Below, one piece after another: positions 27,232 through 35,318 of a stretch of DNA of 64,000 bases. Numbering within the stretch: position 1 is the first letter of the stretch; each line of letters starts with the position of its first letter. The stretch comes from Prevotella sp. (GTDB taxonomy: Bacteria; Bacteroidota; Bacteroidia; Bacteroidales; Bacteroidaceae). The stretch lies in contig JAJWLX010000012.1 of the NCBI GenBank assembly GCA_021636625.1, positions 12,566 through 76,565 of the forward strand, written 5' to 3'. Below the pieces are notes generated by a model. The model had not been told where the DNA came from. It did not search any database and worked only from the letters and a program-made list of their open reading frames with translations. The position numbers and the translations under genes are program-made.

Positions 27232-27508
27232 GTATCTACGACGGAGAGAAAAGGCATGACAGCTAAGGAGCACCTTATGTGAACATTAGTAAATGCCTTT
27301 TTAATTTGTACATGAGGTGTATGATTTACGATTCTCTGACTGTGGAGGTAAGTCAAAAATATGACATCTAGATAGGGCATCAAGGTTATGATGATATGGA
27401 GGAAATTAAATTTAATTTAAATCTTACCCTATTTTACTCTTTTCTATCTGATATTTTGTATCTTTGCAAGTAGGTGGCATCTTGCCATCTGAATCATCAT
27501 CATGAGTT
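27232..27508 (+). promoter_or_regulatory. Upstream region and promoter of the MEMO-AMMECR1 gene
   Basis: No gene is seen in 27232-27508. TATCTTTG followed by C at 27459-27466 is a good -7 element. A short hairpin (TGGCA-tct-TGCCA) lies just downstream in the leader. Confidence 0.55.
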
Positions 27509-28948
27509 ATGAGAAAAATCATATTCATCGTATTAATAATAGTAAGTATTATGATGGAAGCTAAGATTCGCAAACCTGCTGTAGCAGGAAGTTTTTATGC
27601 TGGCGATGCCAAAGAACTCCGCCAGGATGTTCAGAATTGTTTCTCTAGGTGCAAGAACCCTTTAATGGAGAATGTACAGGCAGTAATCGTACCTCATGCC
27701 GGCTACGTGTTCTCTGGGGTGACTGCAGCATCGGCATTTGCTGCCATCAATCCGGATGCTGAATATGAGCACATCTTTCTCCTGGGACCTAGCCATCATG
27801 TGTATTTGGGTAAGGCATCAGTAAATATAGGTGCTTCTGCCTATGCCACTCCTCTGGGAAATGTTCCTGTAGATACCGCTCTCTGTAAAGACCTTATGGA
27901 AAAGAGTGATGCTATTACTTATGCTCAAGAAGCACATGAGAACGAGCATTGCCTGGAGGTGGAACTGCCATTCCTGCAATATCACATGAAAAAGATACCA
28001 TCCATTGTTCCTATCATCATTGCCACGCAGGAATTGACGACCTTGAAGAAGATTGCTGATACCCTGAAGCCCTACCTGAATGAGAAGAATCTTTTTGTTA
28101 TCAGCAGCGACTTCTCTCACTATCCCGCATACAAGGATGCAGAGATTGTAGATGGACTTACCAAAGATAGCATCATGACAGGAAAGGTAGAAGCATTTGT
28201 GAACGCCACCCTTCACAACCAGGAGCTTGGCATTGACCATCTGGCAACGAGTGCATGTGGCATGGCACCTATTGCCACATTGTTGATGATGACAGAAAAT
28301 GATGCAAATATCAAGCCACATCATGTTATGTACTGCAACTCCGGTGATTCCCCATATGGCGGAAAAGACAAGGTTGTAGGGTATCATTCTTTTGTTTTTA
28401 CTACTGAAAACTATGGTTTTGATTTAACTTCTGAAGACCGAAAGATGCTCAAGTCTATCGCTTATCATACCATCAAGGCTACTCTTGAAGGTAAGAAGTA
28501 TGAGCCAGGCAAGCTATCTGATGTTCTTCTTACAAAGTGTGGAGCCTTCGTCTCTCTGCACAAAAAGGGAAGACTCAGAGGTTGCATCGGACATTTTGGT
28601 GAAGACATGCCACTATATCAGGTAGTTGAGCACATGGCAAAGGCGGCAGCCTTTGAGGATCCACGCTTTTATGGGGTGACCATGGAGGAACTGGATGATA
28701 TTGATATCGAAATCTCAGTACTCACACCGATGAAACGCATCCAAAGTATAGATGAGTTTGAACTGGGCAAGCAGGGAATTTTCATGCGCAAGGGCTATCA
28801 TACGGGTACTTTCCTTCCACAGGTGGCTGATGAAGTATCATGGACCAAGGAAGAATTCCTGGGGCATTGCTCTCAGGATAAGGCAGGAATAGGTTGGGAT
28901 GGCTGGAAGACAGCTGAGCTTTATACTTATGAGGCTATTGTATTCTAG
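27509..28948 (+). CDS. MEMO1-AMMECR1 fusion protein (AmmeMemoRadiSam system)
   Basis: The 479-residue product has a hydrophobic N-terminus that could be a signal or anchor (RKIIFIVLIIVSIMMEA), then a MEMO domain to about 290 with the metal-site-like motifs VPHAGYVFSG, GPSHHVYLG and SSDFSHYP. An AMMECR1 domain occupies about 310-479 (CGAFVSLHKKGRLRGCIGHF, DIDIEISVLTP). The next gene is the radical-SAM partner, completing the three-domain set known to co-occur across bacteria and archaea. Biochemical role not established; a metal- or radical-dependent modification is usually proposed. Confidence 0.88.
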   Translation: MRKIIFIVLIIVSIMMEAKIRKPAVAGSFYAGDAKELRQDVQNCFSRCKNPLMENVQAVIVPHAGYVFSGVTAASAFAAINPDAEYEHIFLLGPSHHVYLGKASVNIGASAYATPLGNVPVDTALCKDLMEKSDAITYAQEAHENEHCLEVELPFLQYHMKKIPSIVPIIIATQELTTLKKIADTLKPYLNEKNLFVISSDFSHYPAYKDAEIVDGLTKDSIMTGKVEAFVNATLHNQELGIDHLATSACGMAPIATLLMMTENDANIKPHHVMYCNSGDSPYGGKDKVVGYHSFVFTTENYGFDLTSEDRKMLKSIAYHTIKATLEGKKYEPGKLSDVLLTKCGAFVSLHKKGRLRGCIGHFGEDMPLYQVVEHMAKAAAFEDPRFYGVTMEELDDIDIEISVLTPMKRIQSIDEFELGKQGIFMRKGYHTGTFLPQVADEVSWTKEEFLGHCSQDKAGIGWDGWKTAELYTYEAIVF

Positions 28949-28992
28949 TAGCCGATATTCAGATGATTGTGTAATCATGAAATGGTTTGGGT

Positions 28993-29877
28993 ATGAAAGA
29001 ATGTCGTTTTTATCAGAAAGTTGATGGGGAAGGAGAGTATGCTTCTGATACAGTAAGGTGCGAATTATGTCCCCACTGTTGTGTTATCTTGGAAGGCAAG
29101 CATGGAAAATGTGGCAGCAGATGGAATTTTAACGGAATGCTTTACTCTGTTGTTTACGGTAAACCGTGTGCTTTGGCAGATGATCCTGTAGAGAAGAAAC
29201 CGCTGAATGAATTCCATCCCGGAACCCGATGTCTGTCTCTGTCCTGTACAGGTTGCAACTTCCGTTGTCTCAACTGTCAGAACCATGATATCTCGCAAGT
29301 ACTTCCGTCTGCTGTAGATTTCTTCGAGTTGTCTCCATCTGATATTGTAGATATTGCAGTCAAGCATCATTTGCCGGGCATTGCCTATACCTACACGGAG
29401 CCTCTTACCTATTATGAGTACATCTATGACATCGCCAAGGAGGCTCATTCCAGAGGGCTTTGGAATATTCTGGTATCTGCAGGTTACATCAACCCGGAGC
29501 CTCTTAGGGAGATAGTTTCACTCATTGAAGCTGCCAATATCGACCTCAAGGCATTCTCTGAAGATGTGTATCAGAAGCAATGTGGCGGTCATTTACAGCC
29601 TGTATTGGATACGCTTTTAACGATGAAGAAAGCAGGAGTGCATCTGGAGATAACAAACCTGCTGATTCCAGGGGTTAATGACAACGAGAGCATGATAAGA
29701 GATATGTGCAGTTGGCTCAGAGACAATGGTTTTGCCGATTGTCCTCTTCATTTTAGCAGGTTTTTTCCACAGTACAAGATGCAGGATTCTGTACCTACAC
29801 CTACTGAGACTCTGTTTACTGCCCGAAGGATTGCACAGGAAGAAGGGATGAGAAAAATATATTTAGGAAATATTTAA
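28993..29877 (+). CDS. AmmeMemoRadiSam system radical SAM enzyme
   Basis: I chose the ATG at 28993 (MKECRFYQKV); a TTG lies six bases upstream. The protein has an N-terminal Cys cluster (CELCPHCCVILEGKHGKCG) and the radical-SAM 4Fe-4S motif as CNFRCLNC (CxxxCxxC) near residue 90, then GIAYTYTEPLTYYEY and NIDLKAFS, as in the PflA-like AmmeMemoRadiSam family. It follows the MEMO-AMMECR1 gene by 44 bases and is presumably its functional partner. Confidence 0.88.
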   Translation: MKECRFYQKVDGEGEYASDTVRCELCPHCCVILEGKHGKCGSRWNFNGMLYSVVYGKPCALADDPVEKKPLNEFHPGTRCLSLSCTGCNFRCLNCQNHDISQVLPSAVDFFELSPSDIVDIAVKHHLPGIAYTYTEPLTYYEYIYDIAKEAHSRGLWNILVSAGYINPEPLREIVSLIEAANIDLKAFSEDVYQKQCGGHLQPVLDTLLTMKKAGVHLEITNLLIPGVNDNESMIRDMCSWLRDNGFADCPLHFSRFFPQYKMQDSVPTPTETLFTARRIAQEEGMRKIYLGNI

Positions 29878-29896
29878 CACAAAAATATAGATTGAA

Positions 29897-30604
29897 ATGA
29901 ACAAAACAGCATTAATTACAGGAGCCAATAAAGGTATTGGCTTGGGAATCAGTAAGTATCTAGGGTTAAGTGGCTGGGATATCATTATCGGTGCCCGCAA
30001 TGAAGCAAGAGCCTTGGAGACTATGAACAAGTTGAAAGATGCAGGATGTACAGTGCTTGGTTGGGTAAAAATTGAACTCTGTGATCTCGACGGCATCAGT
30101 TTGGCGGCAAAGGAGATCAATGATAAATATCCTTCGCTCAATCTTCTAGTGAACAATGCCGGTATTTCTGGTGATATGTCGAAGACCAGTTGGGAGACAG
30201 ACATGAAGGATATCAAGGAGACTGCTGACGTAAACTACTTTGGCACCTTAGCCGTGACTCAGGCCCTTCTTCCGCTCATCAAAGCCAACAAGGGTAGAAT
30301 CGTCAACATCACCGTTCCTAGTGAAATCAGTCCGTATTGGCATCCTCTGGCTTACGTGGCAAGCAAGGCTGCCCAGAATGCCATGATGGGTGTGATGGCA
30401 ATGGAGTTTGAGCAGAACAACATACCTGTTGAGATTTTCAGCGTACACCCTGGTCCAACTACCACTGATTTGAATGGCAACATGGCTTTGCCTGGTTTCC
30501 ATACAATTGATACAGTAGGCGAGAAGTTTGCAAAGCTCATCAATGATGGACAGTCCCATAATGGCGAATTCATAGAATTGTATCCTATCGTGAAGGAAGA
30601 TTAA
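29897..30604 (+). CDS. Short-chain dehydrogenase/reductase
   Basis: The 235-residue product has the SDR cofactor motif TGANKGIGLGI near the N-terminus, NNAGISGD and the catalytic Tyr-Lys as YVASKAA. It probably uses NADP(H), since it is a classical short SDR with a basic residue pattern after the first strand (ARNEARA). Substrate unknown. It lies 19 bases after the radical SAM gene, so co-transcription is possible. Confidence 0.85.
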   Translation: MNKTALITGANKGIGLGISKYLGLSGWDIIIGARNEARALETMNKLKDAGCTVLGWVKIELCDLDGISLAAKEINDKYPSLNLLVNNAGISGDMSKTSWETDMKDIKETADVNYFGTLAVTQALLPLIKANKGRIVNITVPSEISPYWHPLAYVASKAAQNAMMGVMAMEFEQNNIPVEIFSVHPGPTTTDLNGNMALPGFHTIDTVGEKFAKLINDGQSHNGEFIELYPIVKED

Positions 30605-30751
30605 TTATTTCCATAAGAAATATTGGAAAGAGAAGACTTTTTGAGATAGCACCGCAATAGAGATTGACACATACTCAGAAGCTAAGACTTACGTAGATAA
30701 GCACAACTAGGTGAAAGAGGTGCCAACGTATGAGTAGATAGATAAGATAGA

Positions 30752-30778
30752 GGGTAAGACAATTACTTACCCTTTACT
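30752..30778 (+). terminator. Rho-independent terminator after the SDR gene
   Basis: GGGTAAG pairs with CTTACCC across a 7-base loop, followed by TTTACTTTT. Confidence 0.75.
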
Positions 30779-30786
30779 TTTATATA

Positions 30787-31071
30787 TCAGTGCCAAGAAA
30801 GCCCAAAGGTCTTTAGCCTTTGGGATGAATTGGCACAAAATTTAGCCTTGATTCTCGATATCATGACCTTGGCACTCTCCTGGGTGATGTTTTTTTCTAT
30901 CACGAAGAAGGATGCCTTTACCTGATGTTTCTTGAGCACATCAAGCATATGAACTGTAGTGGTTGTGTTCGGAGCATCGTCAAAGCTGAGTGCCACAAGC
31001 TTTTCCTGAGCCTGAGCCATCCCCATCTGGAGGGTCAGAAACAACAAGAATGATAATTTCTTCATTTTCAT
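30787..31071 (-). pseudogene. Truncated polysaccharide deacetylase
   Basis: Reading from ATG 31071 gives a signal peptide (KKLSFLLFLTLQMGMAQA) and the start of a NodB-type fold: LVALSFDDAPNTTTTVHMLD then KHQVKASFFVIEKNIT. This is the first strand and Asp-Asp metal motif of polysaccharide deacetylases. After about 75 residues similarity stops and the frame ends (RLKTFGLSWH), well short of the usual 200 or more residues, so the His-rich active-site half is missing. Confidence 0.7.
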
Positions 31072-31101
31072 CGTTAAGTGTTTGCTACGATTATGGGGCA
31101 A

Positions 31102-31398
31102 AGATAAGAAAAAATATGAATGCCGTATCTCCTTTGAATTATTTTTTTGATTAATTTGCCCTTTTTAGGGGGTATGACTGGCCTTTTTACAAATCAACAG
31201 TTAAATAACGCAAATATGTAAAATAAACAGAATTTTTTCTTTCTTTTTCTCTTTCTTTTATATATTTCTTTATCTTTTTCTTTCTTACTGTTACCAATAA
31301 ATGTACCTGTTAACAGCTCTTAATGAGATTTGGTGGCTTCAACTATTCTGTCTATATTTGCAGACGAAAATCGGAGTATATGAAATAATAAGGAGTAT
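31102..31398 (+). promoter_or_regulatory. Intergenic region with a consensus promoter for the 278-residue gene
   Basis: Plus-strand TTTG (31329-31332), 20 bases, then TATATTTG (31353-31360) matches the -33/-7 promoter, about 40 bases before the next ATG. Upstream of it lies a pyrimidine-rich tract (about 31230-31290, mostly T and C) with no gene. Confidence 0.6.
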
Positions 31399-32235
31399 AT
31401 GAATAGAAAAAACAGCAAACCGGCTGATCTCATACTCAGAATGTATGAGTCGGTCATCTTCCCGGGGAAGTGCATACATCTTACAGGGGAGAAAAAAAGA
31501 AGTCTGCGTTCTGTATGGGCGTATGATATTTCCTATCTATATCCACGCATGGAAGATGGAATAGATAGGATGAAGTTCGGGCTATTTGAATCCCAAAAGC
31601 TCGATAGAAAGGTACCATTCTACAATAGGCAGCAGGAACTGTTTTTGAAGATGGCAGAGAAGAGCAGCTGGATTGAGCAGTTTGTGGAATATCCTGAGGA
31701 GATTGTATATGAGGAGGAATTCACGCTTACATTCACTTCCGACTATATGATGGTCTTGGAGGATGGAAGTGTGGTGATGGTGATGCTGGTGCCTTACCAT
31801 CTTTTCTCTACACAAACAGTACAACGCAAATGGTATGCCCTGATGGAATATTGCAAGATTCATGGCTATGGATGCGTACTGTTTGACATGGAAAGGGGTA
31901 TCAGTTTGAAATGGTTGCTTCATTTATGGGAGAAGAAGGAGATGGAAAAGTTCGAAAAGGAAGTACTGGAAGCGATGGATGATAGAAAGAGCCATTGGAT
32001 AAACAGTATCACCCTGGGCAAGATCATGAAGAAGCATGGTGCCAATCTTTGTGACATTCAGGTTCTTGTTTTCAGGAACAAGCTCCTCTATGTTCCCAAA
32101 GGTCAGAAAAGAAAGATAGAACTCATCAGACAATATACTGATGATGTGTTTGATTCACAACTAATTATAGACGCCCATGACAAGGATTATCACACATCAA
32201 GAAGAGACTCATTACGAGTTAGCTGCCAACTCTGA
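31399..32235 (+). CDS. Hypothetical protein of a mobile-element accessory region
   Basis: The 278-residue soluble protein is not recognised. It has a basic N-terminus (RKNSKPADLILRMYESVIFP), a mixed middle with YDISYLYPRMEDGIDRMKFG and a charged C-terminus. No membrane segment or signal is visible. It overlaps the next gene by 59 bases in another frame, and both frames look coding. Confidence 0.55.
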   Translation: MNRKNSKPADLILRMYESVIFPGKCIHLTGEKKRSLRSVWAYDISYLYPRMEDGIDRMKFGLFESQKLDRKVPFYNRQQELFLKMAEKSSWIEQFVEYPEEIVYEEEFTLTFTSDYMMVLEDGSVVMVMLVPYHLFSTQTVQRKWYALMEYCKIHGYGCVLFDMERGISLKWLLHLWEKKEMEKFEKEVLEAMDDRKSHWINSITLGKIMKKHGANLCDIQVLVFRNKLLYVPKGQKRKIELIRQYTDDVFDSQLIIDAHDKDYHTSRRDSLRVSCQL

Positions 32236-32572
32236 AAGCTTGGATTTCTGGAAGACATTAGGCTTCAAAATTATAGGAACGGGGGAACGAGAAGACGAGT
32301 TCTATCTAAGAAAGACTTGTTCTTTCGGTATCAGGCAGCAACTAGGTGGGCTGGCCATCATACAAAGCAAGGGAAAGGAGGGTATAGCCAACAGATGGGG
32401 ATGCATTCTGCTAGCTTGCCGATTTCAGAAGATTGAGTTATTTGCCTGTGATGAAGGAGAAGGGGTTCAAAAACTGCATTTCGTCGGTTACAAGGAGGGA
32501 GAAATGGAGATTTACGAATTTGATGGCAGCAAGCCCACCAAGATATTGGTACTGAAGCAGCTCTCAGCGTGA
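32177..32572 (+). CDS. Hypothetical protein with a GNAT-like C-terminal signature
   Basis: The 131-residue product starts inside the end of the preceding gene; a TAG lies just upstream in frame, so the start is bounded. Near the N-terminus ESLDFWKTLGFKIIG followed by FYLRK resembles the last strand-helix of GNAT acetyltransferases, but the acetyl-CoA-binding part is absent. The rest has a short Gly/Cys-rich segment (GCILLACRFQKIELFACDEG). The role is unknown. Confidence 0.45.
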   Translation: MTRIITHQEETHYELAANSESLDFWKTLGFKIIGTGEREDEFYLRKTCSFGIRQQLGGLAIIQSKGKEGIANRWGCILLACRFQKIELFACDEGEGVQKLHFVGYKEGEMEIYEFDGSKPTKILVLKQLSA

Positions 32573-32629
32573 TGTGATTTTTCTATCATGTTATTGTTCT
32601 TCCACATGGAGAACCTCACCCTCTTTATA

Positions 32630-32955
32630 CCCTGGTGGCATGCCTTCACCGATACGCTTTTTCCGTGCAAAGGTAAGGCTGCTCCGCCAGATACCAAGTA
32701 CCGCTCCATGCGAGCTATGAAGCTGGAATCTTTCTTGGCAGCCTTCCGCAATTCCGTCGGAATAGGGTATTCCAAGCAAGATTCCAGCTTCATTACTTGG
32801 CTTTCTGGCCTGTGAGCAGCCAAATGGGGGGGCACGAAAAAGGCTATGGTGTGAAGGTTATGCCGGAATGTCATAAAAAAAAGTTCGATTTTCTGTGGAA
32901 GAACAAGTTCGAAAAAAGGCTTGTGTTCAGGAAATCCAGAATTTTTTCTTTTTGA
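32630..32955. repeat. Structured intergenic element, copy B (diverged repeat of 25540-25870)
   Basis: The element carries a hairpin formed by GAAGCTGGAATC (32719-32730) with GATTCCAGCTTC (32780-32791), then CTTGG (32734-32738) with CCAAG (32772-32776), and an inner ATTCC/GGAAT hairpin. The unpaired blocks CAGCCTTCCGC and GGGTATT are identical to copy A while the stems differ. The same TTG-19-TACCTTTG promoter precedes it, on the minus strand. The nearest downstream plus gene begins at 33180. Confidence 0.65.
32668..32697 (-). promoter_or_regulatory. Minus-strand promoter in structured element B
   Basis: TTG (32697-32695), 19 bases, TACCTTTG (32675-32668), the same layout as at the tra operon. 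No convincing minus-strand gene lies downstream here, so it may make a noncoding transcript antisense to the 131-residue gene or be a relic. Confidence 0.5.
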
Positions 32956-33127
32956 GGTCAGTTCAGGGGCATAGAAATCAATAGGAGTTCAAACAGGTTG
33001 ATGGAGTGAGCGTAAATGGATTGGCATCAGATTTTGGGGAGAATATACGGCAATGATGTATGCATCCGTACACATGATGCAGGTATACCACAAGTGTTAA
33101 AATATAAATTTAATTGTGCAGAGGAGG

Positions 33128-33155
33128 TTGATGTGGAGTAAAACCATTACCTTTG
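33128..33155 (+). promoter_or_regulatory. Promoter of the 105-residue gene
   Basis: TTG at 33128, a 17-base spacer and TACCTTTG at 33148-33155 followed by C. It favours the ATG at 33180 over the TTG at 33153, which lies inside the -7 element. Confidence 0.55.
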
Positions 33156-33179
33156 CATGCACAAAAAAGGATAGAAAGA

Positions 33180-33497
33180 ATGAAAGCAAAAGAGATTATC
33201 TGGAAAGAGGTAAGTGTTTTGCCACATAGCGCAAACGCATATCCAAAGGGAAAGCCCTATAAGGGACAGATGATGATGGGGAGGGTATTTCCCGTCAGTA
33301 AGGCCCAGGCTATAGCTTATGTAGAGATGGGATGCTGCATAGCGGAAATGAACTCCGAGGATGTAAGCGTCGTAGAGAAACTGCTTGAGAAACACCACCT
33401 GGAGGGAAAATACCGATATGTGGGAGATAAGAGTTTCGTGAAACTCATCAACCAAAGCGATTTAGACAGGGCATTGAAGGCGGAGTATGCCTTTTAG
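33180..33497 (+). CDS. Small hypothetical protein
   Basis: The 105-residue basic product (MKAKEIIWKEVSVLPHSANA, YRYVGDKSFVKLINQSDLDR) is not recognised. It begins 24 bases after a good -7 element. No membrane segment is seen. Confidence 0.55.
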   Translation: MKAKEIIWKEVSVLPHSANAYPKGKPYKGQMMMGRVFPVSKAQAIAYVEMGCCIAEMNSEDVSVVEKLLEKHHLEGKYRYVGDKSFVKLINQSDLDRALKAEYAF

Positions 33498-33691
33498 GGG
33501 AGTTGGATACAAATAAAGCCCCTTGACTCCTTTCGGAATACAAGAGGCTGAGCCAAAGGAATTTCCTTGAGATGAAATGTGAAAGATTCACAGCGCAAAG
33601 ATACAGAAAATATCTTGTAAAAGCAAAAGAAATTGCAGATAGTTTAGGATTTTGAAAGAATATTAATAACATTTACAAAATATTGAATTAT

Positions 33692-34240
33692 ATGAAGAAT
33701 CTAATGATGGCAGTGGTGATGCTTATCACCTGTACAACAAGCATGGCACAAGGAATCCAGGAACCTGAGTATATCGGTCAGGTGGCACTGGTGCAATCAG
33801 ACAGCAGCCAGGTGGTCCTGGTAAAGGAAGAGGCAGAAATGAAGACCAAGACTTCTGGATTTGGATACATTCCTATTCCGGGAAGCAGTTTGCAGGACAA
33901 GGGTAGGACTTTCTTGAGAGTAAAAGGTGATACTTCACCTAACAAGATAGCCAAGGGAGAGGTAAAACTCATTGTAAGAGTGAAGGACAACAACGAAGAT
34001 CCGAAAAACTCCATTGGGGTATTCCAGTTTGAGACCAAGAAGAAAGAGCGCAGATTCACGCTCGCCGAAGTTGGATTACTTTCTGGCATGAAGGCAACGA
34101 CATCCTTCAATACCGTTCCATACGAGGCAAAGAAGATTGGGGCCAGTTCATACATGGTGACCATTGTGAACCTGCAGCCCGGAGAGTATGGTGTGACCAC
34201 AGCTGATTTCACACATATCTCTACCTTCTCCGTACAATAA
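33692..34240 (+). CDS. Exported hypothetical protein
   Basis: From the ATG at 33692 the 182-residue product has a signal peptide (KNLMMAVVMLITCTTSMAQG) and a beta-rich mature part with QVALVQSDSSQVVLVKEEAE, RTFLRVKGD, KLIVRVKD and QPGEYGVTT. It resembles small periplasmic or surface immunoglobulin-like proteins of Bacteroidales, but no family is named. A terminator lies about 170 bases downstream. Confidence 0.6.
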   Translation: MKNLMMAVVMLITCTTSMAQGIQEPEYIGQVALVQSDSSQVVLVKEEAEMKTKTSGFGYIPIPGSSLQDKGRTFLRVKGDTSPNKIAKGEVKLIVRVKDNNEDPKNSIGVFQFETKKKERRFTLAEVGLLSGMKATTSFNTVPYEAKKIGASSYMVTIVNLQPGEYGVTTADFTHISTFSVQ

Positions 34241-34271
34241 ACAAGAAGTTACACTTTTAATACTGAAGATT

Positions 34272-34370
34272 ATGGGAGCAATATTCTTATTTCTGTTTTT
34301 CATGTAGCTTTTCAAGGGATTCGGTAAAGCCATGAGACATAGTGGTGATACCTTTCGCCCCGATAAATAA
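34272..34370 (+). pseudogene. Small membrane peptide gene interrupted by an amber codon
   Basis: ATG at 34272 reads MGAIFLFLFFM, then TAG, then LFKGFGKAMRHSGD and TFRPDK before TAA at 34370. The two halves together look like a 31-residue hydrophobic-then-basic peptide with one nonsense codon. Confidence 0.4.
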
Positions 34371-34409
34371 GCCAGTAGGTAAAGTTCAACTATTTTTCAT
34401 ATACTCCTC

Positions 34410-34450
34410 AGCCCACCAGGTCCTCGTGAGAAGACCGGTGGGCTTTTCTT
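34410..34450 (+). terminator. Rho-independent terminator
   Basis: AGCCCACC plus GGTC pairs with GACC plus GGTGGGCT, followed by TTTCTT. It ends the plus-strand unit 33180-34370. Confidence 0.85.
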
Positions 34451-34461
34451 GTATTGTATTT

Positions 34462-34551
34462 TTAAGACCTTTCCCTAAAACTATTCCTCAGTAGCAGAAG
34501 GTCCCAGTATATCGTCATTACAGATAGTGCCAACGTCATTGGTGAGGGCAT
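34462..34551 (-). CDS. Possible 29-residue membrane peptide
   Basis: ATG at 34551 reads MPSPMTLALSVMTIYWDLLL then a basic tail (RNSFRERS) to TAA. It follows the 40-residue ORF by 9 bases. Support is only its hydrophobic composition and tight spacing. Confidence 0.3.
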   Translation of the reverse strand: MPSPMTLALSVMTIYWDLLLLRNSFRERS

Positions 34552-34560
34552 ATCATACTG

Positions 34561-34683
34561 TCATTTTTTCCATAGGTCTCCATCTCGATACGTATGCTTG
34601 ATGTCGTAATACAAGACCAGTACAAGGACCGCAATCAAGGTGACAAGGACAAGCAGGGGGATAAGGATAGAACTTCTACTCAT
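34561..34683 (-). CDS. Small single-pass membrane protein
   Basis: ATG at 34683 reads MSRSSILIPLLVLVTLIAVL and continues VLVLYYDIKHTYRDG to a stop at 34561, 40 residues in all. It starts one base after the TAG of the degenerate TOPRIM gene (TAGGATG), suggesting translational coupling. One membrane helix with a charged C-terminus is clear. Function unknown. Confidence 0.5.
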   Translation of the reverse strand: MSRSSILIPLLVLVTLIAVLVLVLYYDIKHTYRDGDLWKK

Positions 34684-34684
34684 C

Positions 34685-35305
34685 CTACTTGAAAACATGA
34701 TGAATTGATTCATTCTTATCTTGTACAAACGCTCTCAGATTGGCGTGCCCCTTGTATATGATGCTGTAATCCGTGACCTTTCCTGGGTTACGTCTCTTGA
34801 GAGTAAGGGCTATTGTTCTGCCCACAACAGTATTGGGGAAAAACATATATACCTCATCATAATCATCACTGTCCACCACCATATGCATATAGTTGCTCAC
34901 ATGAGACATCACGATGCAGGCATCATGCTGAGGAAGGCGGAATTCCCTGGAACCCTTCAAGGTATAGAATGCCAGATAATCCATAAAATCATAAAACAGG
35001 CAGCATGCCTGATACTCCTTTGCCTTTGGACTGCGCAGGGTTGTTGGTGCATAGCTTTTCAAGGTTACAGGAAACGGGGTATAAAGCTGATGAAAAAACT
35101 CAACGCCACCGATGTCATTTCTAAATCCAAAGCCTTGATAATACTTACCAAGACATGAAAATTGAACGCCCTGAATACAGGAAGGTAATTTAGAAAAGCC
35201 GTTTTGCTTGAGGTATGTCTCATCCTCATTCTTCAAATCGACAAGACGAATACCATCTTCCACGTGGATAAATGCGTGTTGTTGTACTCTCATAATTGTT
35301 GTCAT
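34685..35305 (-). CDS. Degenerate TOPRIM (primase-like) protein lacking catalytic residues
   Basis: The 206-residue product keeps the outline of Bacteroidetes element TOPRIM primases: YYQGFGFRNDIGGVEF (usually the IGFKNDKGGYE block), a domain segment with CLFYDFMDYLAFYTL where the catalytic Glu is normally in an EGF-D motif, and YDEVYMFFPNTVVGR where DNDxAG is usual. The Glu is Tyr and the DxD is FPN, so metal-dependent catalysis is unlikely. It ends the replication operon with the active-looking TOPRIM protein just upstream (13 bases). A regulatory or DNA-binding role is inferred. Confidence 0.6.
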   Translation of the reverse strand: MTTIMRVQQHAFIHVEDGIRLVDLKNEDETYLKQNGFSKLPSCIQGVQFSCLGKYYQGFGFRNDIGGVEFFHQLYTPFPVTLKSYAPTTLRSPKAKEYQACCLFYDFMDYLAFYTLKGSREFRLPQHDACIVMSHVSNYMHMVVDSDDYDEVYMFFPNTVVGRTIALTLKRRNPGKVTDYSIIYKGHANLRAFVQDKNESIHHVFK

Positions 35306-35318
35306 TACTAGTTGTTTA

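Noticed and set aside
33153..33179. TTG start for the 105-residue gene
   Set aside because: The TTG lies inside the -7 element TACCTTTG, so it would not be in the transcript; the ATG at 33180 is preferred.
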